Numbered from the stretch's first letter, positions 11,601 to 20,527 are shown. The stretch is 64,000 bases of DNA from Chryseobacterium lathyri (GCF_030812195.1 NZ_JAUSSF010000003.1:1-64000); one strand, 5' to 3'. A program made the numbers and translations. The notes: a model not told the origin generated them from the letters alone.

Positions 11601-13935
11601 CCATAGAATTTAATCCTATTCCCGATGCAGAGGTACTGGTCATTTCATTTGCCTGAAAACGACCATCTCCATTTAAATCCAGCCAACCATATAAATAACT
11701 GGTTCCGGGTAACGTACTTGGTATATTTACAGGAACATTAAGAGTATAAACAATTCCACGGCTTACACTTCCCTTTTCAGTAATACCATCTTCATCAATC
11801 TGCCCGATTGCATTATCTCCCGCCATATTATTCTCACTTGGTGAAACCACAGATCCTGGTACAAATTCTATATCAATAAGCGAACCTATACTATATCCCG
11901 GCAGTTGAGTATGAAGTGCAGGTAAAGGTGTGTCAGAATTATTAAGTTCAAAACTAGCAGGTACATCTCCATAGTCAAAATTAACAGTCACTCCTATCTG
12001 ATAATCCTCCACTTCACCAAAGGCAACAGTAGGTTCATTTGCAGCAACCGTATTTGATGATGCGCCGTTACCTATGCTTCTTTCATCAATAAGTGCTGCG
12101 TTAACTCCTGAGTTATAATCAATTAAGGATCGGTCTGAAAGCCTTACCCTTACATAAAGCTTAGCAGCTCCGGGGGCAATGGTCAGGGTTTTTGTTGTGG
12201 ACCAGGAAAGCTTTTGGATAGTAGCACCAGTAGTCGTAATTGTAGGAACTACATCCGATATCTCTCCTACCTGGAACTTCCCATCATTATTAAAATCAAT
12301 CCATCCATATAAATATTTTGTAGTAGTTGTAGGATTATTAACCGAAACATCTAAGGTATATCCTATTCCCTTGGTAATAGTCATAAGGCCTGAAAGTCCG
12401 TCTTCATCTACTCCATCTCCATTAGTTCCATTATTATCAGCACCTGTAGCAGCACTGCCTGGAGAACTTTCTGTATCCAGAAGAGTTCCCATAGTAAATC
12501 CTGAAAGCGGAGCATGCAAAGCCGGTAAAGGATTTCCATCCTTGTCATTCTCAAAGCTAGAAGGTACATCCCCATAATCGAATGTATTGGTTACTTGTAT
12601 CTGATAGTCTTCCACCTCTCCTCCGGCTATTATACCGTTGTCCGCTGCATTACCTGTGGAAACAGCACCGTTTCCAATGCTTCTCTCATCAATAACAGCA
12701 CCCCCACTCGCCGCTGTCGTAAAATCCTGCAATATTCTGTCGGAAATCCTAAGCCTCATATAAAGCTTAGTGGCTCCTGCTGCAATGGCAGAGGTCTGTG
12801 TCGGAAGCCAGGTAAGAACCTGGGTACTGTTTCCTGTAGCACTGAAAGCAACCGTTGCAAATTCTCCGGCTTCAAATTTTCCATTATTGTTGAAGTCGAT
12901 CCATCCGTATACATATTTTGTTCCAGAGGGATTGCTAACCGGTACGTTTAAAGTATAAGGTATTCCTTTCCTGATCTGGTTGGATGCAATATTGATGGCA
13001 TCCTCATCGACACCATCTCCGTTGGCTCCATTGTTATCTGCTCCGAAGGAAACACTGCTAGGAGTAAGCTCAGAATCTGGAAGCACACTTCCTAATAAAA
13101 AATTGGGAACAGGGGAATGTGCGGCAGGTGCATACACTCCGTCCTTGGTGAAATCATAAGAGGAAGGAACATCACCATAATCATAAATAGCTGAAGTAAC
13201 ACTTGCCCATCTTGTACCTACTGTGATCCCATCTACTTCAAGGGTGGGTGCATTGGCTGCTGTTCCCTGTACTAGCGTAATATATGAAACTGAGGTCATA
13301 TCCGTGGCGGTCCCGGTGTGAGAGATATCCGCTGTGGAAGGTTCATTTCCTGATGGGGGATCTACATATAGTTTAACCATATCATTGGCTGCTCCTGCAA
13401 TCTGTTCGTACTTCAGAACTACCCTGATATTAGTATTAAAAGGTCTTACAGTTGATTCATAAGCTACAGTTCCCGAGGATCTCATCACTCCAAAACTGAA
13501 CCCTGTACCATTTGACCGGATATATAACCGGGCAATATCATTCAGGGAGATGAAGTAATCTCCTGTAGCCTGTGCAGCAGATACATTCACCACAGCACTG
13601 GCATATACCGCCGGTGTTGCCGCATTGATTGTTGTTGCTGTAAAGTTTCGATAAACATCCTCTCCATTTTTTGTCAGTGTTACCTTATTCCCAAAATCAT
13701 TGGCAATAGTACCTGCCCTCGAGAGGTTTCCGTTAGACACAGCTATGGCAGGTGTTCCTGCTGCAAGCTGTAACCAATTGGCATTTGTAAGCAATGTACC
13801 GGAAACATAATTGAAACTCTCTGTCAGCAGATTCTGAGACTTTACAGCAGTCAAACTACTGAAAGCCATCAAAATAATCCATGCCGACCGAGAAGTATAT
13901 TTTCGGACATCATAATAGGTTGATTTTAATTTCAT
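5656..13935 (-). CDS. Giant secreted GEVED-repeat surface protein with RCC1-like propeller
   Basis: The 2759-residue protein starts with a long signal sequence ending SLTAVKSQN. After an N-terminal lectin/laminin-like domain (to about 240) come nine tandem units of about 150-190 residues. Each runs from a D(Y/F)GD opening through an acidic, probably calcium-binding loop (NNGTNGDGVDED), a YGWIDFNNNGKFE strand and a DERSIGNG motif to a GEVEDY ending. A region with RCC1-like repeats follows (LYVWGAPG, FYTWGSNVF, GNNAVGQLGLGH), then a tenth GEVED unit and a C-terminal module (LGNPIGILPANFVEGMMVYD) shared with neighbouring genes. A role as a large adhesin or matrix protein is likely; the ligand is unknown. 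It heads a minus-strand operon with 5055 and 4493. Confidence 0.88.
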   Translation of the reverse strand: MKLKSTYYDVRKYTSRSAWIILMAFSSLTAVKSQNLLTESFNYVSGTLLTNANWLQLAAGTPAIAVSNGNLSRAGTIANDFGNKVTLTKNGEDVYRNFTATTINAATPAVYASAVVNVSAAQATGDYFISLNDIARLYIRSNGTGFSFGVMRSSGTVAYESTVRPFNTNIRVVLKYEQIAGAANDMVKLYVDPPSGNEPSTADISHTGTATDMTSVSYITLVQGTAANAPTLEVDGITVGTRWASVTSAIYDYGDVPSSYDFTKDGVYAPAAHSPVPNFLLGSVLPDSELTPSSVSFGADNNGANGDGVDEDAINIASNQIRKGIPYTLNVPVSNPSGTKYVYGWIDFNNNGKFEAGEFATVAFSATGNSTQVLTWLPTQTSAIAAGATKLYMRLRISDRILQDFTTAASGGAVIDERSIGNGAVSTGNAADNGIIAGGEVEDYQIQVTNTFDYGDVPSSFENDKDGNPLPALHAPLSGFTMGTLLDTESSPGSAATGADNNGTNGDGVDEDGLSGLMTITKGIGYTLDVSVNNPTTTTKYLYGWIDFNNDGKFQVGEISDVVPTITTTGATIQKLSWSTTKTLTIAPGAAKLYVRVRLSDRSLIDYNSGVNAALIDERSIGNGASSNTVAANEPTVAFGEVEDYQIGVTVNFDYGDVPASFELNNSDTPLPALHTQLPGYSIGSLIDIEFVPGSVVSPSENNMAGDNAIGQIDEDGITEKGSVSRGIVYTLNVPVNIPSTLPGTSYLYGWLDLNGDGRFQANEMTSTSASGIGLNSMVLSWSAAQTAIIANGTSKIYLRLRLSHLNLIDATTTTKVDERSIGNGAVTTADAANNPLALYGEVEDYQLSVDLFDFGDAPAGYELNNSNVPYPARQIASSSYLIGKTVDNELNAQSVSAGADNNNANGDGADEDGFDVSTIVRGAPYNFFTSVRANTASNIIAWIDFNNNGRFEANEAAYPTSTATTNGYQAVGVGENLMNFWFRSSQTSQISAGVTNLYVRIRLTQTAGSDNISTTGVDERSIGDGGNTGIYASPALGEVEDYRFSVGASQYDFGDAPESYEMDKDGTNKPANFKPARNFSTSNLYLGSFYDHETAPSSVSMGSDNNNANGDGTDEDGISSALYMKPGAENIYSIEVKNYTGADATLLTWIDFNNNRRFEAGEVYSYTAIPGAYMVQVPFTAVQTAAIAANTEKIYMRVRLIQAEGGVAIGDNISSTNVDERAIGDGLQTGAYGMVALGEVEDYQLTVVRDYGDIPVSYENGNPAFQTNSPNPDLYLGASVDYELINAAVANGADNNGTNGDGADEDALSVPGTVTSGTPFTISIPVSTAISGTKYLYGWIDFNGDGIFNGNEVATTNVFATPGTISNFTLTWSNTTASTGVLAAGKTYVRFRLSDVVSNNTNNANAALIDTRSFGSNNGSGEVEDYRFNVVSNIFDYGDAPDGYSRNQSGVNIFPRQAISSVLRLGETVDIESTASSVAPNADNNGNNGDGSDEDGITTLMPVYKGTAYYSTVNVFNNTNSPTTLYGWVDFNNNGYFELSELASVVVPNSSVQQTAKLSWSSAVSNTIPAGTNGLYMRLRISESTIMGDNGSVTLDERSVGDGINTGIYGTPYGGEIEDYRLAVATAYDYGDVSNTYDTGRARVLAPARQAVSSGLYIGNNPADYEVNKQIQAGTALGDDNTGKDDEDGVELSPIYGNGGYGYSVRVQVTNNTGVSGNLYGWIDFNNSGSFEAGEAAAIIAVPNGTNNGFVNLNWTNAQSAISGSPSKLYMRLRLSEGILTDFTTGASGSLVDERALADGLNTGEYAAVPVIYNGEVEDHTIQVTNQADFGDVPVYYEENFIGASVPARHLSSADLMIGNTVDIETNVHSVSAGADNNGTNGDGLDEDGIALPLPTLYSGAEYSTLINLKNTLTTSATLHAWIDMNGNGSFSSDEYTFVAIPANSGNYITKLTWPLANYTATGNTTYMRVRLTNGALSDNTATTSVDERSIGDGTSTGAYSVPLTGEVEDYVLPVAPPAVEEPCTNEDNRLGLIDPIQALFHATIAKLANGSFVVFGNSANGSGVNQPIPIKVESGSNGFNFAGVPLMVTGASYQNSNSYGGVTYGAHQYMLLSSAGLYVWGAPGMVFSNFNGAMTQVALPSGVGAANIKMFDAGRNSAIGSLMLLTKLGEVWVYSNTVGHAVQGDGNIMTPGWHQVMTDANTPLTGMKDIRTAGGAALATDGNNFYTWGSNVFLGDGLPAANKNFATRMTAPSGIVLPVKQQDINNDISAAYYLRDSEGNAFVMGNNAVGQLGLGHTNNATTWRPVNIMNEEPEAIGDQTDVTKSIGKVIWISANNHDSYGALFSVITDKNRIYSSGDNDGSKKGVVNPTSAYTLTAATKDNGSQIVPGKMIYVETGGHISISVKDRNDRYGYVGHTIEGSDGCSGCTNSPVEYNFTGPPSVGPVCGNTAFDYGDLDNNYNLGDKASHEIKYSQANNPLKLGNFAADSDDGPQFTITGSGNDALGDDNDGDGGIDDEDAFTGTLPVKTMGTTYSLDIPVTNDTGNTAYLYGFIDWNHNGVFESAEAVTQSVTSSTSQQTITLSWVDNSTIVCGMVITRSFVRLRLTTSNFSDNPATSVDERSYLAAPDGEVEDYYVDWGTEPCIGYCYRPGAIATPEKPALISKVGITSLNRAQAQADNWPAVRKGAWLVIEAKTKGFVPNRLAFDVLGNPIGILPANFVEGMMVYDITNKCLKMYTSKDDGVTFGWHCISTQTCPD

Positions 13936-14988
13936 AGAAAATAAATATTAAATAATTTTTTAGTCTGAATTTCAAATAAAGACCAACAAAGAATCAACTC
14001 ACTAATAATGAGTGTTTTACAAGTTGAAATTTGATTCTGTTATTTTGAAGTTTAGACCTGCGCTTTTCAATCATTATATAACCCAAATCAGAAATGTCTA
14101 TAATATTGATTAATAGACTTCCGTCGTTGCGATATGTGTTTTTCAGGCACTTATTCTTTGTAGGCCTGTAGTTGATTTTAGGGACTTTGTGTATGAATGA
14201 TACCTGTCCGGATGTTGTCGAGAAATTATAGTAGGTATGTTTTCATCTTTTTGTGTTTTGTATTTTTTAATATGTCTAAAAATTTCTAAAAGGTTTCTTA
14301 GAATTCTCAGTAGCCGTGATAGGCGAAAACTATGATTATATCAATATATCCAAAACTACATTGAATTCTATAGGAATAATTAGGGGTATTCGAAACAATA
14401 ATTTTTGGCAAAGGTACATTGAACCCTATCAAAATCATAAATATATACTGAATGATTTCGGAAATAACAAAATACTCATTTTATCACAACTAACTGATTA
14501 CATTGTAATTATGCTATTAATTTCTTTCACTCCTATTACATCAATTCAGCTTTTATATAATTGTTTTTTTAATACTTGATTCTAAAAAAAACAGTTTAGT
14601 AGAATTGATTTACAAATGAAATCAATGGTTGCAAAAAAACATATTTATTCAATGATCGGACTTCAAAAAAGGGAAAAAATGTTGAAAGCCCTTCAAAATA
14701 TCAATCAACATTTTCCAGATTCTACCCTATTTCCTTTTTCAATTTTATATGATTGGGGTTTTCTTGTGTTAAAATGGCATCGTAAAAAGTATTAAATGGA
14801 TTAATACAATTTAAGATATTCCGAATTTCTTACTCTATTTAATGTTTTTTCTATTTAAAATTTCCTCATCAATATTGACATTTCAAGAAATATTAATATT
14901 AAATTTCAATTTTATGTGAAATAAAACACAATTATAACACAATACGATTGTATATTAGTGTGAAAACAAAACCAATAATCATCACAAT
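13936..14988. other. Divergent intergenic region upstream of the giant protein and the terpene array
   Basis: About 1 kb of very AT-rich DNA separates divergent transcription units, so promoters for both should lie here. I cannot fix a consensus promoter with confidence. Two small plus-strand ORFs (14316-14579 and 14652-14795, the latter 47 codons) have no recognisable product and look like chance or decayed sequence. Confidence 0.4.
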
Positions 14989-16005
14989 ATGAATACTGAA
15001 AATTTTAGTACCCTTGAACTGCTTCGAAAACAATTCAGGTATCCGTTCCCTATCTTAAAAAACCCTAATGCCGAGCAATTACAACAGCTCACTGAAAATC
15101 AGTGGATCGATGGAGAATATCTCTGGCTGTATGAACAGAACCCCGATCTTCGAAAAAAGTACAAAAAAACCAAAACAGCACATATTGCGGCGCAATGGTT
15201 TCCAACAGCATCCCCCGAAAGATTCAAACCCATCTGCAGACTGATGCTGTGGACCCTATACAATGATGATCTGTATGAAGAAAGTGAACCTGAAGATATA
15301 GGATATGTACACGCCCAATCTATTGCCATACTAAAGGGCGAGATCAATGCTGAGGACTCAGGAATACCTTTAGGCCCTATGTTGGCTTCATTAAGAGCCG
15401 AACTGTTGGAGTTTATTCCGCAGGAATCAGTGGCCCGCTTCACCCAAATGATCAGCAGGTATTTTACAGGATTAGAAACCGAATTAAGATACAAGAAAAA
15501 TAAAGCTTATCCCAGTGTGAGCGAATGCATTGCTTTACGTGAAAATTCTATTTGTTTGTATCCTTTTCTACAGCTTACAGAATTAGAAACAGGAATTGTA
15601 CTTCCACAAGAGATCCACGAGCATCCCGTGATCATTCGTTTACAAACACTGGCATGCCACCTAGTTACTTTTTTCAATGAAGTACAATCTGTATTGAAAG
15701 ATGAAGCAACCGACAGTATCTATTACAATATTGTAAAGGTGATTCAGCATGAACGCCAGATGTCCCTAAAGGAGGCCTGTCTTGAGGATTTGCGTCTTCA
15801 CAACGAAGACCTGAAAGAATTTGTAGAATTACAAACCTCTCTCCCTGATTTTGGAATATGGCAGGATGCAGTGGTCAACTGGGTTCATTATATGAGCATG
15901 GTACTTAGTGGATGGAAAAATGTATCTACAAAGCAGGACCGCTACAATGCCATGGAATTTCCAGAAGCAAGCGAGCTAAAGGAAAAGTTGAACCAAGTTC
16001 GATAA
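14989..16005 (+). CDS. Class I terpene synthase 1
   Basis: A 338-residue bacterial class I terpene cyclase homologue, the normal length for this family. The metal-binding aspartate motif is D93-D94-L-Y-E97 in LYNDDLYEE. The pyrophosphate-sensor arginine is in IALRENS, and the RY pair near the C-terminus is in DRYNAM. The second metal motif (NSE triad) is N230, S234 and D238, with Asp instead of the usual Glu. It would ionise and cyclise a linear prenyl diphosphate (farnesyl or geranylgeranyl) to a hydrocarbon or alcohol; the substrate cannot be told. It is the most divergent full-length member and opens the array; 41 bp separate it from the next gene. Confidence 0.85.
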   Translation: MNTENFSTLELLRKQFRYPFPILKNPNAEQLQQLTENQWIDGEYLWLYEQNPDLRKKYKKTKTAHIAAQWFPTASPERFKPICRLMLWTLYNDDLYEESEPEDIGYVHAQSIAILKGEINAEDSGIPLGPMLASLRAELLEFIPQESVARFTQMISRYFTGLETELRYKKNKAYPSVSECIALRENSICLYPFLQLTELETGIVLPQEIHEHPVIIRLQTLACHLVTFFNEVQSVLKDEATDSIYYNIVKVIQHERQMSLKEACLEDLRLHNEDLKEFVELQTSLPDFGIWQDAVVNWVHYMSMVLSGWKNVSTKQDRYNAMEFPEASELKEKLNQVR

Positions 16006-16046
16006 GACTTTAAGCAAAAATATTTTTTAATCTAAAATACACAATA

Positions 16047-17027
16047 ATGAAACAATTGGACATACCAGTTTTACAATATTCCTGGGCTTATAAAGTTGCA
16101 CCTTTTGCAGAATCATTCTATAACGAACAGAATGATTGGATTGATACAGACTACCAGTTTATATCTGAAACAACGAGAACTAAATACAAAAGAAATAATC
16201 TGGTACAGGCGGCCTCATATATGTTTCCCGCCACCAAAACCATAGAACAGATGCGACCTATTGCAAGATTTATGGTCTGGCTAACCTTATATGAGGATTA
16301 TTATGAGCTTTGTCCTGTAAAAGAATTAGCTTCTGTCAGAGATGATATTATGAATGTGATGCTGGGCGAAGATCCCAGACCAGGTGATATCGGATTATTG
16401 AGACAAGTTGCATTAAGCAGAGATGAGTTCCGTCCTTATGTTAACAACAATTGGTTTCAACGTTGGGCAGATTCTTTCCATGACTATACTACTTATGGAA
16501 TTATGGAGGAAACTCCCTATAAATTAAAGCAGGAGTTTCCAACATTAAGCCATCTGCTCCTAATGAGTGAATATTCAATCTCTATCTATCCTTATGCTGA
16601 CCCCGTTGAACCGTCTATGGGCTTTATTGCACCGGATTCTGTTTCAAAACACCCTGTTACTAAGCGGTTGAAGACACTGATGTCCCGTATTATGGTTATC
16701 CAGAATAGCTTTGCATCTATAGAGAATAAATTGGCAATGAGACCGGATGTGCTCAATATAATACTTGTCTTAAAAAATCAATATAAAATTTCATTGGAGG
16801 AAGCCTGTATGGAAGCTATGCAGATGCATGATGACTATGTAAGGGAATTTGTAGAACTAAAAACTAGCCTCCCTGAATTTGGTGCTATTCAAAAGGATGT
16901 AGAAAACTTTGTACATCATATGACATTGATGATCTCAGGGTTGGGAGCCTGGTACCATTCGGGAAAATCACCTCATTACGAAGTTCCGGGAGCATATCCC
17001 AGACCGGAATATACTCAGCAGGGATAA
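16047..17027 (+). CDS. Terpene synthase-like protein 2 with lost catalytic motifs
   Basis: This 326-residue protein is collinear with and very similar to terpene synthase 3, yet nearly every catalytic position has changed. The aspartate motif is E83-D84-Y-Y-E87 (first Asp lost). The sensor arginine of LIREYS is Ser174. The NSE triad NDFASIEKE has become NSFASIENK, with Ser at the Asp position and Lys228 for Glu. The RY pair is H310-Y311. The frame is intact and the rest is conserved. Inference: it is probably catalytically dead or altered, possibly a structural partner of the intact paralogue, or a gene early in decay. Confidence 0.82.
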   Translation: MKQLDIPVLQYSWAYKVAPFAESFYNEQNDWIDTDYQFISETTRTKYKRNNLVQAASYMFPATKTIEQMRPIARFMVWLTLYEDYYELCPVKELASVRDDIMNVMLGEDPRPGDIGLLRQVALSRDEFRPYVNNNWFQRWADSFHDYTTYGIMEETPYKLKQEFPTLSHLLLMSEYSISIYPYADPVEPSMGFIAPDSVSKHPVTKRLKTLMSRIMVIQNSFASIENKLAMRPDVLNIILVLKNQYKISLEEACMEAMQMHDDYVREFVELKTSLPEFGAIQKDVENFVHHMTLMISGLGAWYHSGKSPHYEVPGAYPRPEYTQQG

Positions 17028-17141
17028 CTCCAGAAAAACAAATCAACAATACCAGAATAATATACCGGCACTGAATTGAATAAAATTCGAACCTGAGTTG
17101 ATAGGATACTCAACAAGAATAAATTTTTAATTAAAATAAAT

Positions 17142-18125
17142 ATGAAACAATCAGATGTTCCTGTTTTACAATATCCATGGGACTATAAAATTGCTCCTTT
17201 TGCAGAATCATTTTATGAGGAGCAGAATGACTGGATTGATAAAGACTACCTGTTTATGTCCGAAGCCACAAGAACCAAATACAAAAAGCATGGCTTGGTA
17301 CAGGCTGCATCGTATATGTTTCCTGCCACCAAAACAATGGAACAGATGAGACCTATTGCAAGGTTTATGGTTTGGCTAACGCTATATGATGACTATTATG
17401 AAGTTTGTCCTGTAAAAGAATTAGCTCCCATCAGAGATCATATTATGGATATAATGCTGGGAGAAAACCCGAGACCTGAAGACATCGGGTTACTGAGACA
17501 GGTTGCATTGAGCAGGGATGAGTTCCGTACTTATGTTAATGATAATTGGCTTCAACGTTGGGCAGCGTCTTTCTATGATTACACTACTTATGGAATTATG
17601 GAGGAAACTCCTTATAAATTAAAACAGGAATTTCCGACACTAAACAATCTTCTACTCATCCGTGAATATTCAATCTCTATGTATCCTTATGGTGACCCTG
17701 TTGAACCATCTATGGGTTTTATTGCGCCGGGCGCTGTTTCAAGACATCCTGTTATCAAAAGGCTGAAGATGCTGATGTGCCGTATCATGGCTATCCAGAA
17801 TGATTTTGCATCCATAGAAAAAGAATTGGCAGTGGACACTGAAGTACTCAACATCATACTCGTCATGAAATACCAATACAAAATCTCATTGGAAGAAGCC
17901 TGTATTGAGGCTATGCGTATGCATGATGATTATATCAGAGAATTTGTAGAGTTACAGGCCAATCTCCCTGAATTTGGCTCTATTCAAAAGGATGTAGAAA
18001 ATTTTGTACATCATATGACATTGATGATCTCAGGACTGGGTGCCTGGTATCATAAAGGCAGCTCAACCCGCTATAAAGTACCGGGAGAATATCCGAGACC
18101 CGAATATGGGCATCAAGTAATATAA
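17142..18125 (+). CDS. Class I terpene synthase 3 (intact motifs)
   Basis: A 327-residue terpene cyclase homologue with a complete set of class I motifs: D83-D84-Y-Y-E87, sensor arginine R174 in IREYS, NSE triad N220-D-F-A-S224-I-E-K-E228, and R310-Y311 at the C-terminus. It is the close paralogue of the degenerate gene just upstream, sharing long identical blocks such as RPIARFMVWLTLY and VALSRDEFR, so the two arose by recent tandem duplication. It should be an active Mg2+-dependent cyclase; product unknown. Confidence 0.88.
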   Translation: MKQSDVPVLQYPWDYKIAPFAESFYEEQNDWIDKDYLFMSEATRTKYKKHGLVQAASYMFPATKTMEQMRPIARFMVWLTLYDDYYEVCPVKELAPIRDHIMDIMLGENPRPEDIGLLRQVALSRDEFRTYVNDNWLQRWAASFYDYTTYGIMEETPYKLKQEFPTLNNLLLIREYSISMYPYGDPVEPSMGFIAPGAVSRHPVIKRLKMLMCRIMAIQNDFASIEKELAVDTEVLNIILVMKYQYKISLEEACIEAMRMHDDYIREFVELQANLPEFGSIQKDVENFVHHMTLMISGLGAWYHKGSSTRYKVPGEYPRPEYGHQVI

Positions 18126-18165
18126 TCAAACAATAAGTCCAAAACTTAAAACCGAAAACTTGATA

Positions 18166-19188
18166 ATGCAAAACATCATTCACATCCCGAAGCCTGCTTA
18201 TCCCTGGCCTACAGTATACAGTCCGATCAGTGAAACTTTTTATAAAGAAGAAAACACCTGGTATGACACGGATTATGGTTTCATGAGCCCGGAATCTATA
18301 AAAAGATACAAAAAGCAAAGACTTGTTCAGGTAGGGGCTTTTATGTCCCCTACCACTTCCGACAGGGATATTTTTCGCCCCATTGGTAGATTTGCAGTCT
18401 ATGTAACTACTTTCGATGATTATGTTGAACTTATGCCGCTGGAAGAGTTAAAAGTTTTCAGAGACCGGATTTTTGAAGTAATGACCGGGGAAGATCCCCA
18501 ACCTGAAGAAAAAGGGATACTCCGCCAGATGGCAGCAGCAAGAAAGGAATTTATGGACAACGGAATGCCACAGTTCTGGATCGACCGGATTGCCACCAAT
18601 TTTCATCGTTTCATTACGTATGGTATCATGGAAGAAACTCCTTTTAAATTCAACAAAACCGATCCATCACTTGCCCGCTATCTGATGATCCGTGCCTATT
18701 CTATAGGTATGGTAACCTATGGTGACCTGATAGAGCCGGCTACCGGCTTTGCACTCCCAGTCGACATTTATAATCATCCGGTTATTCAGCGCTTGGTAAT
18801 GCTTCTTGCCACTATTATTGCCATTCAGAATGATTACGCGTCGATAAGAAAGGAAATGACTATAGAATCGGAAAGATTCAATATCATATTTATCTTACAA
18901 AATGAGCAGAACGTATCATTTGAAGAAGCTTGCATTGAGGGGCTGAGAATACATGATGAATTTGTAAAGGAAATGGAATCTTTATCTATATGCCTACCCG
19001 ATTTCAGCCCTTATCAGAAAGAAGTGGAAAATTATGTCTATCACATGAAACTTATGGTAACTGGTTGCAATGCCTGGTACTATGAAGGAGGGACACAAAG
19101 GTACTTCCCGGATGGCTTTGCAGTAACCCCTGACGGGCAAAACCCAATACTTTTGGATTTTGAGGTAAAACATATCTCCAGGGAGTAG
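18166..19188 (+). CDS. Class I terpene synthase 4 (intact motifs)
   Basis: The start is taken at the ATG at 18166 (MQNIIHIPKPAYPWP); a TTG six bases upstream is less likely. The 340-residue protein has the DDYVE metal motif in VTTFDDYVELMP, the sensor arginine in MIRAYSIG, an intact NSE triad (NDYASIRKE) and the RY pair in TQRYFPDG. It shares the R.ILRQMAAARKE...NGMPQFWI region with synthases 5 and 6, placing it nearer to them than to 2 and 3. Forty bases separate it from synthase 3, so cotranscription is likely. Confidence 0.87.
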   Translation: MQNIIHIPKPAYPWPTVYSPISETFYKEENTWYDTDYGFMSPESIKRYKKQRLVQVGAFMSPTTSDRDIFRPIGRFAVYVTTFDDYVELMPLEELKVFRDRIFEVMTGEDPQPEEKGILRQMAAARKEFMDNGMPQFWIDRIATNFHRFITYGIMEETPFKFNKTDPSLARYLMIRAYSIGMVTYGDLIEPATGFALPVDIYNHPVIQRLVMLLATIIAIQNDYASIRKEMTIESERFNIIFILQNEQNVSFEEACIEGLRIHDEFVKEMESLSICLPDFSPYQKEVENYVYHMKLMVTGCNAWYYEGGTQRYFPDGFAVTPDGQNPILLDFEVKHISRE

Positions 19189-19254
19189 AAATGCTATAAA
19201 ATGTCTTGGGACAAATAATGACAACTAAGTTTTTAATAATGTAATATAATAACT

Positions 19255-20283
19255 ATGAAAGGAGAATTGATACTTCCACAATGCCGTTATCCGTGGCCAA
19301 CTATTCCCAGCCCAATTGCCAATGCTTTTGATGATGAAGAAAAAGCATGGTACGATAATGACTATATCTTTATTTCTGAAGAGGGAATAAAAAGATGTAA
19401 ACCTCAGTTTCTATCGAGGGTCGCTACTTATATGAACCCAACATGCGACAGCATGGACCGCATGCGTCCCTGTGCCAGATTAATGATCTATATTACAATA
19501 TTTGATGATTTTTTTGGAATGACCCCTGCAAATGAATTGAAAATAATGGCAGACCGTGTATATGAAGTGATGATGGGTCAAGATCCACACGAAGATGAAA
19601 TTGGCATTTTGCGCCAAATGGCGGCGGCAAGAAAGGAATGGCTGGCTAATGGCATGCCACAGTACTGGATAGACCGTGTCTCCATTAACTTTTATGAATT
19701 TATCATGTATGGTATGATGGAAGAAATCCCCTTCAAACAAGCTGAAAATAGAACCTATCCCTTACTTGCCCACTATCTTAGTTTCCGAAAATACTCTATA
19801 GGAATGTGGCCTTACGGAGATCTGATAGATCCTTCAGTTAATTATGCATTACCTGTTCATATTTACAATCATCCTATTATACAGCGTTGCAGAGAACTAT
19901 TATCTCTGATTATTGTGATCCAGAATGACTTTGCTTCTCTGAAAAAAGAAATTGAAATAGATCATGAATGTTTAAATATTATTTTTATTCTAAGACATCA
20001 ATACAAAATTTCTTATCAGGAAGCCTGTACAGAGGCTATGAAACTACATGACGCATATGCTCAGGAGCTTGATGATTTGCATCAATCTCTTCCAGACTTT
20101 GGCTCTTTTCAAGAAGAAGCATATAATCATGTTTATCATATTAAATTGCAAATAAGTGGCTGCGCTGACTGGTATTATAATTCAGGTACAAGCAGATACG
20201 AGCATAAGGCATTTATTGTACCTCAATATGGTAGAGAAGGTGATGATATTATTATTCCACACAGTATTTTTATAAAGGAATAG
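19255..20283 (+). CDS. Class I terpene synthase 5 (DDxxG variant)
   Basis: A 342-residue terpene cyclase homologue. The NSE triad NDFASLKKE, the sensor arginine in SFRKYSIG and the RY pair in TSRYEHK are intact, while the aspartate motif is D84-D85-F-F-G88, lacking the usual last acidic residue. The first Asp is generally the essential one, so activity is still plausible. It is very close to synthase 6 (shared blocks such as EEGIKRCKPQFLSRVATYMN and KQAENRTYPLLAHYLSFR), pointing to recent duplication. Confidence 0.86.
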   Translation: MKGELILPQCRYPWPTIPSPIANAFDDEEKAWYDNDYIFISEEGIKRCKPQFLSRVATYMNPTCDSMDRMRPCARLMIYITIFDDFFGMTPANELKIMADRVYEVMMGQDPHEDEIGILRQMAAARKEWLANGMPQYWIDRVSINFYEFIMYGMMEEIPFKQAENRTYPLLAHYLSFRKYSIGMWPYGDLIDPSVNYALPVHIYNHPIIQRCRELLSLIIVIQNDFASLKKEIEIDHECLNIIFILRHQYKISYQEACTEAMKLHDAYAQELDDLHQSLPDFGSFQEEAYNHVYHIKLQISGCADWYYNSGTSRYEHKAFIVPQYGREGDDIIIPHSIFIKE

Positions 20284-20527
20284 CAAAAAAAGTGATTCTC
20301 TTATACAATCTGTTACAATGATAAACTATCTTCTTTCCAACAAAAATTCACTTTACGAAAGAAGGACTATATGTGGATAGAAAACGGGAGAAGATCTCAT
20401 ATAGTAAGAGAAAAAAGAATAGATAATTGTTTTGACATTTTAATAAAATTTATCCATCAAACTTATGAAAACTGAGAAAACACACTATCTGCAATAATTA
20501 AATTTTTAATAATATAATACAATAGCC
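20284..20527 (+). repeat. Intergenic duplication footprint between synthases 5 and 6
   Basis: The segment at about 20441-20482 (TTTGACATTTTAATAAAATT, then ATCAAACTTATGAAAACTGAG) resembles the leader and first codons of the truncated synthase 7 at about 21673-21727 (TTTGACAAATTTATTTTAAA, then ATCAAACCTATGAAAACAGAG). The pseudo-start here is followed shortly by a stop and then by the leader of synthase 6, which resembles that of synthase 5. This fits a copy of a synthase 5-like gene having landed just after the start codon of a synthase 7-like gene. Confidence 0.55.

Noticed and set aside
6451..12958. Many plus-strand ORFs of 60-132 codons opposite the giant surface protein
   Set aside because: They mirror the repetitive minus-strand gene, have no family signature and recur because the DNA repeats recur.
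5656..13935. Regularly spaced DNA repeats suggesting a CRISPR array
   Set aside because: The repeats are long diverged coding units in one frame (GEVED domains), not short identical repeats with unique spacers.
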